From assembly GCF_001457835.1 (NCBI RefSeq), contig NZ_LN898229.1, forward strand, positions 488,082 through 552,081: a stretch of DNA of 64,000 nucleotides, read 5' to 3'. Under the pieces are notes generated by a model that worked only from the letters and a program-made list of their open reading frames with translations, did not search any database and was not told the origin of the DNA. This DNA is from Fenollaria timonensis (GTDB lineage: Bacteria > Bacillota > Clostridia > Tissierellales > Peptoniphilaceae). The translations under genes were made by a program, and so were the position numbers. Shown here one piece after another: positions 26,200 to 33,970 of the stretch; positions within the stretch are counted from its first letter, which is position 1; the number at the start of each line of letters is the position of its first letter.

Positions 26200-26354
26200 C
26201 TATGCCACCTAAAGACTTTATGACCTAGTTTTTCTAAAATCCCTAATTCAATGAACCCTTGAGCTTGCTCTGAAAAATCTGTTTGTGCAGGTTCATTGAC
26301 AAGGGCAATTGTATTGTGACGATAAATGAAAACACTTTTCGATGTGTAATACAC
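26196..26354 (-). pseudogene. probable C-terminal remnant of a lost gene
   Basis: A minus-strand frame encodes 52 residues ending GFIELGILEKLGHKVFRWHR before a TAA. It has protein-like composition with amphipathic helices. There is a TAA stop three codons upstream of the first possible GTG, and no ribosome binding site or promoter. It sits just past the terminator of the AT-rich BceRSAB-like module and may be the stump of a gene brought in or cut by that insertion. The family is not recognised. Confidence 0.35.
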
Positions 26355-26504
26355 TTTTCGTTATAAGAACAAAACTAAGATTCACATAAAACTAACAAAG
26401 ATAAAATTATAAATTAACAACTTGCGAAAAGTCATAAAAAAACTAGAAAAAACTCTTCACATAAAAAATATTGGTGCTATAATATCAAAAAGGAGATTGA
26501 TGAA

Positions 26505-27530
26505 ATGAAAATAAAAGAATTTTTACACAAGAAAAACGTACTCGTATCCTACAAAGTCTACCTAATTGACGTTCTAGGCAATATGGCGATGGGCCTTTTT
26601 GCCTCGCTCTTGATAGGTACTATACTTAACACGATCGGTACACACACTGGATTGAAATTTTTATCGGAAGAGCTTTGGCCGCTTTGTAAAATGATGACTG
26701 GTCCAGCCATCGCCGCGGCGATAGGAGTTGCACTAAAGGCACCAAACCTAGTTATGCTATCTTCACTCGCTGTTGGTTACATAGGAAATGAACTTGGTGG
26801 ACCAGTTGGCTGCCTTATCGCCTCAGTCGTTGCGATTGAACTCGGCAAACTTATTTCAAAAGAAACCATGATAGACATCATCGCAACACCACTAACTGTA
26901 ATACTTTCAGGTTTTGCCATCGCAAAATTCGTTGGCCCATCCATAAACATGATGATGGTGGGGCTAGGCGACGTAATCATTGAAGCGACTAAGCTTAGAC
27001 CATTCTTCATGGGCATGGTGGTCTCTTTAATAGTCGGTATGGTTTTGACTCTGCCAATATCGTCGGCGGCTCTTTGCATGATGCTTGGGCTAAGTGACCT
27101 CGCTGCAGGCGCTGCAACTGCTGGATGCTGCGCACAAATGGTGGGTTTCGCGGTGATTAGTTACAGGGTGAACAAGGTCGACGGTCTACTTGCTCAAGGA
27201 CTCGGCACTAGCATGCTACAAATCCCAAACATAGTAAAAAACTGGAAGATATGGCTTGCGCCATGCTTGGCGAGCGTGATTACTGGACCTATCGCGACTT
27301 GTGTCTTTAAGTTGAAAAACACTCCGCTCGGCGCTGGCATGGGTACAAGTGGATTGGTTGGTATACTGGAGACGTTCAACGCAATGGAAGGGGAAGATAT
27401 GATGGTAACTGCACTTGGTGTTGCTCTTACGTACCTAATTTTGCCTGCGGTATTATCATTGGCATTTCATAAATTATTTAAGAGCGTTGGATGGGTGAAA
27501 GATGAAGATCTATACCTAAATTTAAAATAG
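26505..27530 (+). CDS. PTS EIIC-like membrane protein, PfoR family
   Basis: A 341-residue membrane protein with about ten Gly- and Ala-rich helices. Segments such as GPAIAAAIGVALKAP, GNELGGPVGCLIA and GMGTSGLVGILETF match the PTS_EIIC_2/PfoR family. Members were named for PfoR, linked to perfringolysin expression in Clostridium perfringens, but most lack proven substrates. No EIIA or EIIB partner lies nearby, so a stand-alone transporter or sensor is more likely than a complete PTS. TATAAT at about 26477 and AAGGAG precede the ATG. Confidence 0.8.
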   Translation: MKIKEFLHKKNVLVSYKVYLIDVLGNMAMGLFASLLIGTILNTIGTHTGLKFLSEELWPLCKMMTGPAIAAAIGVALKAPNLVMLSSLAVGYIGNELGGPVGCLIASVVAIELGKLISKETMIDIIATPLTVILSGFAIAKFVGPSINMMMVGLGDVIIEATKLRPFFMGMVVSLIVGMVLTLPISSAALCMMLGLSDLAAGAATAGCCAQMVGFAVISYRVNKVDGLLAQGLGTSMLQIPNIVKNWKIWLAPCLASVITGPIATCVFKLKNTPLGAGMGTSGLVGILETFNAMEGEDMMVTALGVALTYLILPAVLSLAFHKLFKSVGWVKDEDLYLNLK

Positions 27531-27559
27531 CAAATAACTACTCAATAGAATTTTTTAAA

Positions 27560-27592
27560 GGCTATACTATAAAAATGTATAGTCTTTTTTTA
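27560..27592 (+). terminator. rho-independent terminator
   Basis: GGCTATAC, a 9-nt loop and GTATAGTC are followed by a run of T's downstream of the PfoR-like gene. Confidence 0.85.
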
Positions 27593-27649
27593 TTTTGGGT
27601 AAAAATACTTCGTAGAGATTATATTAGCAAATATATTTCGTAGAAAAAA

Positions 27650-27747
27650 TTTGATGATTGGGCGATGTGGCCTGACGAGGCAAGCGGAATGTACATAAAG
27701 TACCTGAGCATTGCCGAGGAAGGAACGAGCTCAAGGGCAAATTTTTT
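27650..27747. repeat. structured intergenic repeat, family 1, copy C (inverted)
   Basis: The core 27654-27740 matches the reverse complement of copy A at about 90 percent by eye, including GATGATTGGGCGATGTGG and GGAACGAGCTCAAGGGC. The terminal AATTTCGC sequence is replaced by A/T runs. It lies directly upstream of the dipeptidase ribosome binding site. Confidence 0.75.
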
Positions 27748-27774
27748 TAGAAAGATAAGGAGGTTTTTTATATT

Positions 27775-29256
27775 ATGGCATGTACAACTATCTTAGTCGG
27801 TAAAAATGCGAGCTACGACGGCTCAACTATAGTCGCAAGAAATGAAGACTCACCTTCAGGTGAATTTTGCGCAAAAAGATTTGCAGTGATGAAGGCAAAG
27901 GACCAACCACGCAAATACAAGTCAGTGATTTCAAAGGTCGAAATCGATTTGCCAGATGATCCGATGGACTACACTTACTCACCAAGCTCTGACACAAAGG
28001 ACGGTATTTGGGGCGCTTACGGCGTTAACGCTGCAAACGTTACCATGAACGCGACTGAAACGCTTACTACAAACGAATTAGTTATGGGCGCTGATCCACT
28101 CGTTGAGTACCATAAAGATGAGGACGGAACTGAGCATTTTGGCGGCATAGGCGAAGAAGACCTAGTTACCATCACACTTCCATACATCAAGAGCGCGAAG
28201 GACGGCGTTAGAAGATTGGGCGCACTACTTGAAAAATACGGCACTTACGAGATGAATGGTATTGTCTTCCAAGACGAAAATGAAATTTGGTGGCTTGAGA
28301 CAATTGGTGGCCACAACTGGATGGCAAAGAGGGTTCCGGACGAAGCTTATGTAATTATGCCGAACCAATTAGGCATAGATGAATTTGATTTTGACGACGC
28401 TTATGGCAAAAAGAAAGAGCATATGTGTTCAAAATCATTAAAGGATTTAGTTAAAAAAGCCCACCTAGATAAGAGAATGTTTAAAGATGAAGAGGTATTT
28501 AACCCAAGAGAAGCCTTCGGTTCACATGATGACTCAGACCACACATACAATACACCAAGAGCATGGGTTTTACTGCGTTACTTCAATCCAAAAACGTTCT
28601 TCTGGGATGGCTACGACGCAGATTTCAGACCAACAGACGACAATTTACCATGGGCACTAGTACCAGAAAAGAAAATTACAGTGGAAGAAGTGAAATGGGC
28701 TCTATCCAACCATTATCAAGGTACACCTTATGACCCATACGCAAAGCATAAAGACGAGATGAAGGCAGGCATATTCAGACCAATAGGCATAAACAGAAAC
28801 AACGTTTTGGGTTTAACACAAGTCAGAGGCTACATGCCAGACGATTTGAAGGCGCTTCACTGGCTAGCACTTGGATCAAACGTCTTTAACGCGATAGTAC
28901 CATTCTACACAAAGGTTTCTAAGACACCAGACTACGTTGGAAAAGCAGTAACAAAGCCAAGTACAGACAATTTCTACTGGATAAACAGGATTATAGGTGC
29001 GCTTGCCGACGCACACTTTGCTGAAAACGCTTCAAACGTTGAACGTTACCAAGCTAGAATCAATAATAAGATGAATGAATATATCAATAGATTTGACGAA
29101 GAATACGCTAAGGCAAAGGATAAAGAGGCCTTCTTCGAAGAAGCAAACCAAGAAATATCAGACTTTGTAGAGAAAGAAACTTTGGATTATTTGGATAAAG
29201 TTCTTTATACAAGCTCAACACTTATGAAGAATGGTTTTTCGAGAAGCGATGCTTAG
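27775..29256 (+). CDS. pepD: C69-family dipeptidase
   Basis: A 493-residue Ntn-type peptidase. The start MACTTILVGKNAS..DGSTIVARNED carries the catalytic Cys3, which becomes N-terminal after processing, as in PepD of lactic acid bacteria and U34/C69 dipeptidases. Length fits the family (470-500). It has broad dipeptidase activity in the cytosol. ATG 27775 follows AAGGAGG. It stands as a single gene between a structured repeat and a toxin-antitoxin pair. It contributes to the peptide catabolism theme with IadA, the M16C peptidase and peptidase E. Confidence 0.92.
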   Translation: MACTTILVGKNASYDGSTIVARNEDSPSGEFCAKRFAVMKAKDQPRKYKSVISKVEIDLPDDPMDYTYSPSSDTKDGIWGAYGVNAANVTMNATETLTTNELVMGADPLVEYHKDEDGTEHFGGIGEEDLVTITLPYIKSAKDGVRRLGALLEKYGTYEMNGIVFQDENEIWWLETIGGHNWMAKRVPDEAYVIMPNQLGIDEFDFDDAYGKKKEHMCSKSLKDLVKKAHLDKRMFKDEEVFNPREAFGSHDDSDHTYNTPRAWVLLRYFNPKTFFWDGYDADFRPTDDNLPWALVPEKKITVEEVKWALSNHYQGTPYDPYAKHKDEMKAGIFRPIGINRNNVLGLTQVRGYMPDDLKALHWLALGSNVFNAIVPFYTKVSKTPDYVGKAVTKPSTDNFYWINRIIGALADAHFAENASNVERYQARINNKMNEYINRFDEEYAKAKDKEAFFEEANQEISDFVEKETLDYLDKVLYTSSTLMKNGFSRSDA

Positions 29257-29279
29257 CAAGTAAACTTAATGACATTGTA

Positions 29280-29308
29280 TTGACAAAGTCTTTATAAAGT
29301 GCTAGAAT
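29280..29308 (+). promoter_or_regulatory. dinJ-yafQ promoter
   Basis: TTGACA (29280-29285), a 17-bp spacer and TAGAAT (29303-29308). Confidence 0.75.
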
Positions 29309-29329
29309 TATATTAAGGAAGGTGATTTT

Positions 29330-29602
29330 ATGAGTAACACTAACTTAAATGTAAGGATAGATAAGGACATAAAAAAGGCTGCGGAAGAAGTTTATGCTGA
29401 ACTTGGCTTTAATATGTCGACAGCTATAAACATGTTTTTAAGAGCAAGCATCAGAAAAGGAGGCATTCCTTTCGATTTAACACTAGATGTGCCTAATAAA
29501 GAGACTTTAGAAGCGATTGAAGAAGGAAGACGCTTAGCAATGGATCCTTCGACACCGCTATACGATAACATGGAAGATCTAAGAAGAGCTTTAGAAGTAT
29601 GA
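29330..29602 (+). CDS. DinJ/RelB-type antitoxin
   Basis: A 90-residue antitoxin. The ribbon-helix-helix segment LNVRIDKDIKKAAEEVYAEL followed by GFNMSTAINMFLRASIRKGGIPFDL is a textbook DinJ sequence. The C-terminal part (EAIEEGRRLAMDPSTPLYDNMEDLRRAL) wraps the toxin. An AAGGAAGGTGA ribosome binding site precedes the ATG. It overlaps yafQ by 4 bp (ATGA), giving coupled translation. Confidence 0.93.
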   Translation: MSNTNLNVRIDKDIKKAAEEVYAELGFNMSTAINMFLRASIRKGGIPFDLTLDVPNKETLEAIEEGRRLAMDPSTPLYDNMEDLRRALEV

Positions 29603-29874
29603 AATACCAGGTCTTATTAACATCTAAATTTAAGAAAGACTTTAAATTATTAAAAAAGCAAGGTAAGAATACAGATAAAATTTTAGCTGTTATTAACAAG
29701 CTAGCTAGAGGAGAATCTTTAGATGCAAAATACAAGGATCATCCTTTGTTAGGAGATTATCTCGGCGCAAGAGAGTGCCACATTGAACCAGATTTACTTC
29801 TAATATATGAAAAACAAGAAAATATTCTGATACTTAATATATTGAGAGCTGGTTCACATTCAAATCTATTTTAA
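29599..29874 (+). CDS. YafQ-type mRNA interferase toxin
   Basis: A 91-residue RelE-superfamily toxin. Features are KFKKDFKLLKKQGKN, ALPxxYKDHPL-type AKYKDHPLLGDYLGARECHI with the catalytic His region, and LLLIYEKQENILILNILRAGSHSNLF with the terminal GSHSxLF. These match YafQ, which cuts mRNA on the ribosome. The pair appears intact. It is the second type II toxin-antitoxin operon in the window and is unrelated in sequence to that at 19569. Confidence 0.93.
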   Translation: MKYQVLLTSKFKKDFKLLKKQGKNTDKILAVINKLARGESLDAKYKDHPLLGDYLGARECHIEPDLLLIYEKQENILILNILRAGSHSNLF

Positions 29875-29885
29875 TAAACAAAAAC

Positions 29886-29921
29886 AAAGCTGTGAGAATT
29901 TTTTCTCACAGCTTTTATTTT
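29886..29921. terminator. bidirectional rho-independent terminator
   Basis: AAAGCTGTGAGAA and TTCTCACAGCTTT with a short T loop, followed by TTATTTTTT. It lies between yafQ and the convergent gene at 29934 and is of the CTGTGAG type. Confidence 0.88.
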
Positions 29922-29933
29922 TTACTAAGTATA

Positions 29934-30305
29934 TTAATTTTTACCTTTTAAATTTAATACTTTCATATAAATCCCTCTCATATTAATTGCATAATCATGT
30001 CCATCTCTCACATATACATCGAAGGTATTTATCGTATTGTCATTTTTCCCCACCATTCTAACGGTTCCGAGCTTTTGATAGTCTTTGGCATCGCTCTTTT
30101 TCATCATAGCATAGCCTTTTTGCTCGCACACGTAATCTAGCACGTCTTTATCCACTTCTGTGCTTAGAAATTCTTTGGTATCGGCTAGATCTTTTAGGTT
30201 TTTATCCATTCTGGCTCTGCTACTAAACATTGAATTATACAGTATTATAATCAGAATGAGTACGCCTATCATGCCGATGATGCTTGAACTATTTTTCTTT
30301 TCCAT
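29934..30305 (-). CDS. small membrane-anchored protein of unknown function
   Basis: A 123-residue protein with one N-terminal helix (about residues 9-25, IIGMIGVLILIIILYNSM) and a predicted extracellular or cytosolic domain of about 95 residues rich in Lys and Asp, ending MKVLNLKGKN. AAAAGGAG precedes ATG 30305. It lies downstream of msrAB on the same strand, so they are probably cotranscribed. No known family is recognised. A role in the cell envelope is possible from the anchor alone. Confidence 0.7.
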   Translation of the reverse strand: MEKKNSSSIIGMIGVLILIIILYNSMFSSRARMDKNLKDLADTKEFLSTEVDKDVLDYVCEQKGYAMMKKSDAKDYQKLGTVRMVGKNDNTINTFDVYVRDGHDYAINMRGIYMKVLNLKGKN

Positions 30306-30307
30306 AA

Positions 30308-30373
30308 TTAACTCCTTTTAAATTTCTTCCATAATAGCCTTGCCACGATAACGATGAATATTAGAATGATCAG
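30308..30373 (-). other. in-frame hydrophobic extension after the msrAB stop codon
   Basis: Directly after the TGA (30376-30374) the reading frame stays open for 21 codons encoding LIILIFIVIVARLLWKKF and KRS, then TAA at 30310-30308. A Gly-rich linker, a single hydrophobic helix and a basic end make a typical C-terminal membrane anchor. Either a nonsense mutation removed the anchor, or some readthrough occurs, or a 21-residue peptide starts at the CTG after the stop. TGA is used as a normal stop elsewhere in the window (19785, 29600). Confidence 0.55.
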
Positions 30374-31441
30374 TCAATCGGCTCCAATCCCGCTCCCTCC
30401 ATTATCATGAGCTTCATCATCTTTCACTTCTGTCACTTCTTTTGGCTCATCTGCTTTAACTTCTTCACTCACGCTCTTCGCGGCATTTGCCTTATAAATT
30501 TCATCTGAGAAAAATATTTTGTACTCGCCATAGCCTTCCTTATCCATGTCCTCAAGCGGCACAAAGCGCAGTGCGGCGCCATCGATGCAGTATCTTAGTC
30601 CGCCCATCTCCTTCGGTCCATCGCTAAAAACGTGGCCCAGGTGGTTCTTGCCGTGCTTGCTCTTGATCTCTACACGCCTCATTCCATGCGATTCGTCCCT
30701 GTTGTAGCTGACGCTGTCACTGTTTATGGTCCTCGCAAAGCTTGGCCAGCCGCAGCCTGCATCGAATTTATCCTCTGAAGTAAAGAGCACTTCACCGGTT
30801 AATTTATCTACGTAAATGCCTGGGCGCCACTCATCATTTAACTCAGACGTATGCGGATGCTCAGTGCCTTCCTCCCTCATAACCTTGTAGCTAAGCTCAT
30901 CCAAGAGCTTTTTTGCTTCCTCATCAGAAACTTCTTTGTACTCTTTTTCGAAAATGGGCTCATCAGCTTCAGCCAGATTGATGTGGCAGTAGCCGCCCGG
31001 ATTTTTCTCCAAGTAATCTTGGTGGTAGCCCTCTGCCGTTACGAAGTTTTTCAGCTCTTCTACTTCAACAGCGAGCTCGCCCTGAATTTTTTCTTCGTAT
31101 TTATATACCTTGTCAATAATTTTTTTATCAGCAGGGTCACTATAATATATTCCTGTTCTGTATTGTCTACCCCTGTCGCCGCCTTGCTTATTGACGCTCG
31201 TTGGATCAATCACCTTAAAGTAGCGAAGAAGTATTTCTTCTAGGCTCACAAGGCTTGTATCGTAAGTTATTTCAACGGTTTCAGCGTGATCAGTCTCCTT
31301 AACTCTGTCGTAGCTAGTGCTCTCGCCATTGCCATTAGCATAGCCTACTTTGGTGCCCATAACGCCGCGTATCCTCTTGAAATAGCCCTCCATGCCCCAG
31401 AAGCAGCCGCCAGCTAGGTGTATGGTTTTGTTATTATTCAT
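30374..31441 (-). CDS. msrAB: fused methionine sulfoxide reductase MsrA-MsrB
   Basis: A 355-residue bifunctional repair enzyme. The MsrA domain (residues 5-155) has the catalytic Cys13 in GGCFWGMEGYF and reduces Met-S-sulfoxide. The MsrB domain (about 185-310) contains FDAGCGWPSF and the catalytic Cys of RYCIDGAALRF for the R isomer. A Glu/Lys tail of about 40 residues ends in NGGSGIGAD. There is no signal peptide. After the TGA stop the same frame continues for 21 codons as a hydrophobic helix and basic tail (see 30308-30373). The gene follows a flavin-dependent oxidoreductase gene by 23 bp. Confidence 0.94.
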   Translation of the reverse strand: MNNNKTIHLAGGCFWGMEGYFKRIRGVMGTKVGYANGNGESTSYDRVKETDHAETVEITYDTSLVSLEEILLRYFKVIDPTSVNKQGGDRGRQYRTGIYYSDPADKKIIDKVYKYEEKIQGELAVEVEELKNFVTAEGYHQDYLEKNPGGYCHINLAEADEPIFEKEYKEVSDEEAKKLLDELSYKVMREEGTEHPHTSELNDEWRPGIYVDKLTGEVLFTSEDKFDAGCGWPSFARTINSDSVSYNRDESHGMRRVEIKSKHGKNHLGHVFSDGPKEMGGLRYCIDGAALRFVPLEDMDKEGYGEYKIFFSDEIYKANAAKSVSEEVKADEPKEVTEVKDDEAHDNGGSGIGAD

Positions 31442-31464
31442 AAAATCACCTCTTTATATTATTT

Positions 31465-32460
31465 TTATTTATTATCATTATTTACAATGTCTTCAAGTAT
31501 CTCGAAGGACTTCGTAAGCTTGTCATATTCAGGAATGTAGCTTACAGCGATCAACTCGTCGAAGCCGTAGTCCCTCTTGAAGCCCTCGTAAGTCTTCTTC
31601 GCGTCCTCATAAGTGCCGCCGATGTGCAGTCCGCGCATGGCCTTAAGCGCAAATTTCTGCATGCTCGTAAGCTCTGGCGCGTCGTTCGGGTCAATCTTCT
31701 CGAACTCATCGCGATTGTCCACGTCAAGTATCCTTAGAAATACTTGCATAGCGTGAAACTCAAGCTCATCCGCGTCCTTTTTGTTCTCGCCAATGTTAGC
31801 CGAAACGCCAAGCATTGTGTATGGCGCGTCAAGGTACTTGCTCTTCTTGAAATTGTCTCTGTAAATGTCAAAGGCCGCTTTAACAGTGTGAGGCGCGAAA
31901 TGACCTGCGAATGAGTATGGCAGACCCAGCTCAGCCGCTACATAAGCGGAGTTCATCGAGCTACCCAAGATAGTTATCGGTACGCCCGCACCCATGCCAG
32001 GATAAGGCGCACTCTTTAGACCACTTGCATCGCCATCGAAATATTTTAGCATTAGGCGAATTGCGTCTAAAAACTTTTCTTGCTTATATGTGTCGCGATA
32101 AAGTATTCTCGATGTCTCCATATCAGTGCCGGGCGCTCTACCTATGCCGAGGTCAACCCTATCAGGGAAGAGTGCCTCCATAGTTCCGTAGCGTTCAGCA
32201 ACTTGAAATGGCGTGTGATTTGGCAGCATCACGCCGCCTGCGCCGACCTTGATGCGCTCTGTTTGGCCTAGTATGTGCGTTAGAACAACTTCAGTTGCGC
32301 TCGATAGTACGCCGGGGCTGTTATGATGCTCGGCAACCCAATATCTCTCGAAGCTTCTTGAGTCCGCGAACTGAGCGAGTTTCACGGCTCTTTCGAAGGC
32401 TTCTTTCTTTGTTTCGTCCTTGTATTTCGGTACAAGATTTAGTATCGATAGCTTTGTCAT
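31465..32460 (-). CDS. luciferase-like flavin-dependent oxidoreductase (LLM class)
   Basis: A 331-residue TIM-barrel flavoprotein. Family features include FERYWVAEHHNSPGVLSSATEVVLTHILG, IKVGAGGVMLPNHTPFQVAERYGTMEALFPDRVDLGIGRAPG and a C-terminal HIGGTYEDA. These match the MsnO8-like/YhbW subgroup of bacterial luciferase relatives, whose substrates are mostly unknown. AGAGGTGATTAA precedes ATG 32460. It is the first gene of an operon with msrAB, so a role in oxidative-damage handling is possible but inferred only from context. Confidence 0.9.
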   Translation of the reverse strand: MTKLSILNLVPKYKDETKKEAFERAVKLAQFADSRSFERYWVAEHHNSPGVLSSATEVVLTHILGQTERIKVGAGGVMLPNHTPFQVAERYGTMEALFPDRVDLGIGRAPGTDMETSRILYRDTYKQEKFLDAIRLMLKYFDGDASGLKSAPYPGMGAGVPITILGSSMNSAYVAAELGLPYSFAGHFAPHTVKAAFDIYRDNFKKSKYLDAPYTMLGVSANIGENKKDADELEFHAMQVFLRILDVDNRDEFEKIDPNDAPELTSMQKFALKAMRGLHIGGTYEDAKKTYEGFKRDYGFDELIAVSYIPEYDKLTKSFEILEDIVNNDNK

Positions 32461-32500
32461 TTAATCACCTCTATATATCTATTTAACTATATCTAACTAT

Positions 32501-32550
32501 GTTTATGGACGTGCCGCGACTAATATAAACGAAGTGGCAAGACCATAAAC
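32501..32550. other. 50-bp inverted-repeat hairpin between divergent genes
   Basis: GTTTATGG (32501-32508) pairs with CCATAAAC (32543-32550), and inside them TGCC pairs with GGCA across 3-nt bulges. There is no T-run. It lies between the divergent promoters of the oxidoreductase and YARHG genes and could be an operator or a small structured repeat. Confidence 0.5.
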
Positions 32551-32584
32551 GTAAATCTTTTAGTATATAGATACCCAATCGCTA

Positions 32585-32613
32585 TTGAAAACATTGACGA
32601 TGCGTGATATAAT
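32585..32613 (+). promoter_or_regulatory. promoter of the YARHG-domain gene
   Basis: TTGAAA (32585-32590), a 17-bp spacer and TATAAT (32608-32613) form a strong promoter. It lies inside the longest open frame and so rules out the upstream start. Confidence 0.8.
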
Positions 32614-32629
32614 TAGCTTAGGTGATGAA

Positions 32630-33265
32630 ATGAGAAGGAAAAATAACGGTGTTTACATAAATTTCGAGGGACGCGGCGAGGGCCAAAGGGACAAAAGAAA
32701 GATATGCGCTGCGGTGCTAAGTATCGTTGCCATAGTGCTTTTATTGGCTTTTTACTTTTTGTATAAGTACACGACTAGCCACGTATATATAAAGGAAGCG
32801 AGTGAGGACGCGCGCGTTTACGAGGAGATCTACAAGAGTACAGATCTCGATCTTGAGAAGTTTAATAAGGCCGACGAAAAATTCAAGATGAAGATAGATG
32901 ACGCAAGCTTTATTAAGGCGCAAGCTGAGTATTTTATGCCAGTTGAGCCAAAGGAGAAGCTTGACAAGAACTTTTCTAAGTCATATAAGAAGAACTTTGA
33001 GGAAGAATACCTTTTTAATGGCGATGCAAAATTGATTCCTCTGAAGCTTTTGAAATCACTATCGCGTAACGAGATAAGACTGATTAAGGCAGAAATTTTG
33101 GCGCGCCACGGCTATGCGTTTAAGACGAAGGAATTTGCTGATTACTTTAGCGGGAAATCTTGGTATATAGTGGATGAGCATTATAATAGCACGTTTTTAT
33201 CGAGTACGGAACAACAAAACATAAAATTTATTATGGAGTACGAAAAGATTTTAGATCGCAAATAA
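32630..33265 (+). CDS. membrane-anchored YARHG-domain protein
   Basis: A 211-residue protein. A single helix (about residues 29-50, VLSIVAIVLLLAFYFLY) separates a short basic cytosolic end from an extracellular domain. The C-terminus carries a YARHG domain: SRNEIRLIKAEILARHGYAFKTKEFADYFSGKSWY, with the ARHGY core. YARHG domains occur in secreted or surface proteins and may bind cell-wall components. ATG 32630 is chosen because the promoter -10 ends at 32613; the open frame upstream from 32585 is untranscribed. The gene stands alone and its stop is followed directly by a structured repeat. Confidence 0.82.
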   Translation: MRRKNNGVYINFEGRGEGQRDKRKICAAVLSIVAIVLLLAFYFLYKYTTSHVYIKEASEDARVYEEIYKSTDLDLEKFNKADEKFKMKIDDASFIKAQAEYFMPVEPKEKLDKNFSKSYKKNFEEEYLFNGDAKLIPLKLLKSLSRNEIRLIKAEILARHGYAFKTKEFADYFSGKSWYIVDEHYNSTFLSSTEQQNIKFIMEYEKILDRK

Positions 33266-33359
33266 AATTTCTTGTTCGTGCGAAGCACCAAGGTTCCCGG
33301 GACCCATCCAAAGCTTTAGCTTTGATGATGGGTGGGGTTCTTCTTTTCCTGCGAAATTT
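33265..33359. repeat. structured intergenic repeat, family 2, copy F
   Basis: The element is bounded by AAATTTC and GAAATTT. It starts TTCGTGCGAAGCACCAAGG with a GTGC-GAA-GCAC mini hairpin. A large inner hairpin follows (ACCCATC..AAAGC-TTTA-GCTTT..GATGGGT), then GGTTCTTC. The flanking parts recur at 50094-50173 with a different inner stem. Confidence 0.7.
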
Positions 33360-33453
33360 ACTCGGTGTATATATACTGATAAAATAATTTGAAGAAGAAT
33401 ATTGTTAATAAATTTACTATTGATTAATTAATTAATAGATAAGGGGCGATTCA

Positions 33454-33642
33454 ATGAAAAAGTATGAATACAAATTCGTTACAGTTAAAACAACAGGTCT
33501 TTGGTATGACGATTACCACGAAATTATTAAGAAGCATGCGGAAGATGGGTGGCGCTTTGTAGCTGTTATAGATAAGCACAGAGAGTTCGTAGACGCCAAT
33601 CCGAGATTAGATTTAGTGTTTGAGAGGGAGAAAGAGGAGTAA
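33454..33642 (+). CDS. DUF4177-domain small protein, first copy
   Basis: A 62-residue protein made of one DUF4177 domain: MKKYEYKFVTVKTTGLW, then HAEDGWRFVAVIDKHREF and LDLVFERE. The fold is a small beta-alpha-beta unit of unknown function found in many Firmicutes. It is closely related to the next gene, which indicates a tandem duplication. The ribosome binding site AAGGGGCGATTCA is adequate. No signal peptide or helix is seen, so it is cytosolic. Confidence 0.78.
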   Translation: MKKYEYKFVTVKTTGLWYDDYHEIIKKHAEDGWRFVAVIDKHREFVDANPRLDLVFEREKEE

Positions 33643-33762
33643 AAATTCTTTGTAAAACTGATTTAAAAACAAAAATAATGGGTATTATATTATTACAATA
33701 AACCAATAACATAACATTTATGTTTACTCTTAAGTTATATAAAGAGGAGGGGAGGTTATGTA

Positions 33763-33966
33763 ATGTTAAAAAAATATGAATATGACTTTGTTACTGTTAA
33801 GACAACAGGTCTTTGGTATGACGACTACCAAGAAATAATTAATAAGCGTGGTTTGGATGGCTGGCGCTTTGTAGCTGTTATAGATAAGCACAGAGAGTTT
33901 GTAGATGCCAACCCAAGAGTTGAATTAGTATTTGAAAGAGAATTAAAAGTAGAAGAAGAGGAGTGA
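33763..33966 (+). CDS. DUF4177-domain small protein, second copy
   Basis: A 67-residue paralog of the gene 120 bp upstream. The central segment KTTGLWYDDY and the VAVIDKHREFVDANPR block are identical or nearly so in both. It ends in an acidic tail KVEEEE and lies 4 bp before a secreted-protein gene, so those two are cotranscribed. A strong GAGGAGGGGAGG precedes the ATG. Function unknown. Confidence 0.78.
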   Translation: MLKKYEYDFVTVKTTGLWYDDYQEIINKRGLDGWRFVAVIDKHREFVDANPRVELVFERELKVEEEE

Positions 33967-33970
33967 GATT

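Noticed and set aside
29934-30305. Third toxin-antitoxin component next to dinJ-yafQ
   Set aside because: It is on the opposite strand, separated by a bidirectional terminator, and is a membrane-anchored protein downstream of msrAB.
30374-30376. Selenocysteine or reassigned TGA in msrAB
   Set aside because: TGA is a normal stop in two other genes here, the residue is not at an active site, and no SECIS-like hairpin was recognised directly after it.
32585-32630. TTG start at 32585 for the YARHG protein
   Set aside because: The TTG is the -35 box of a promoter whose -10 is at 32608-32613.
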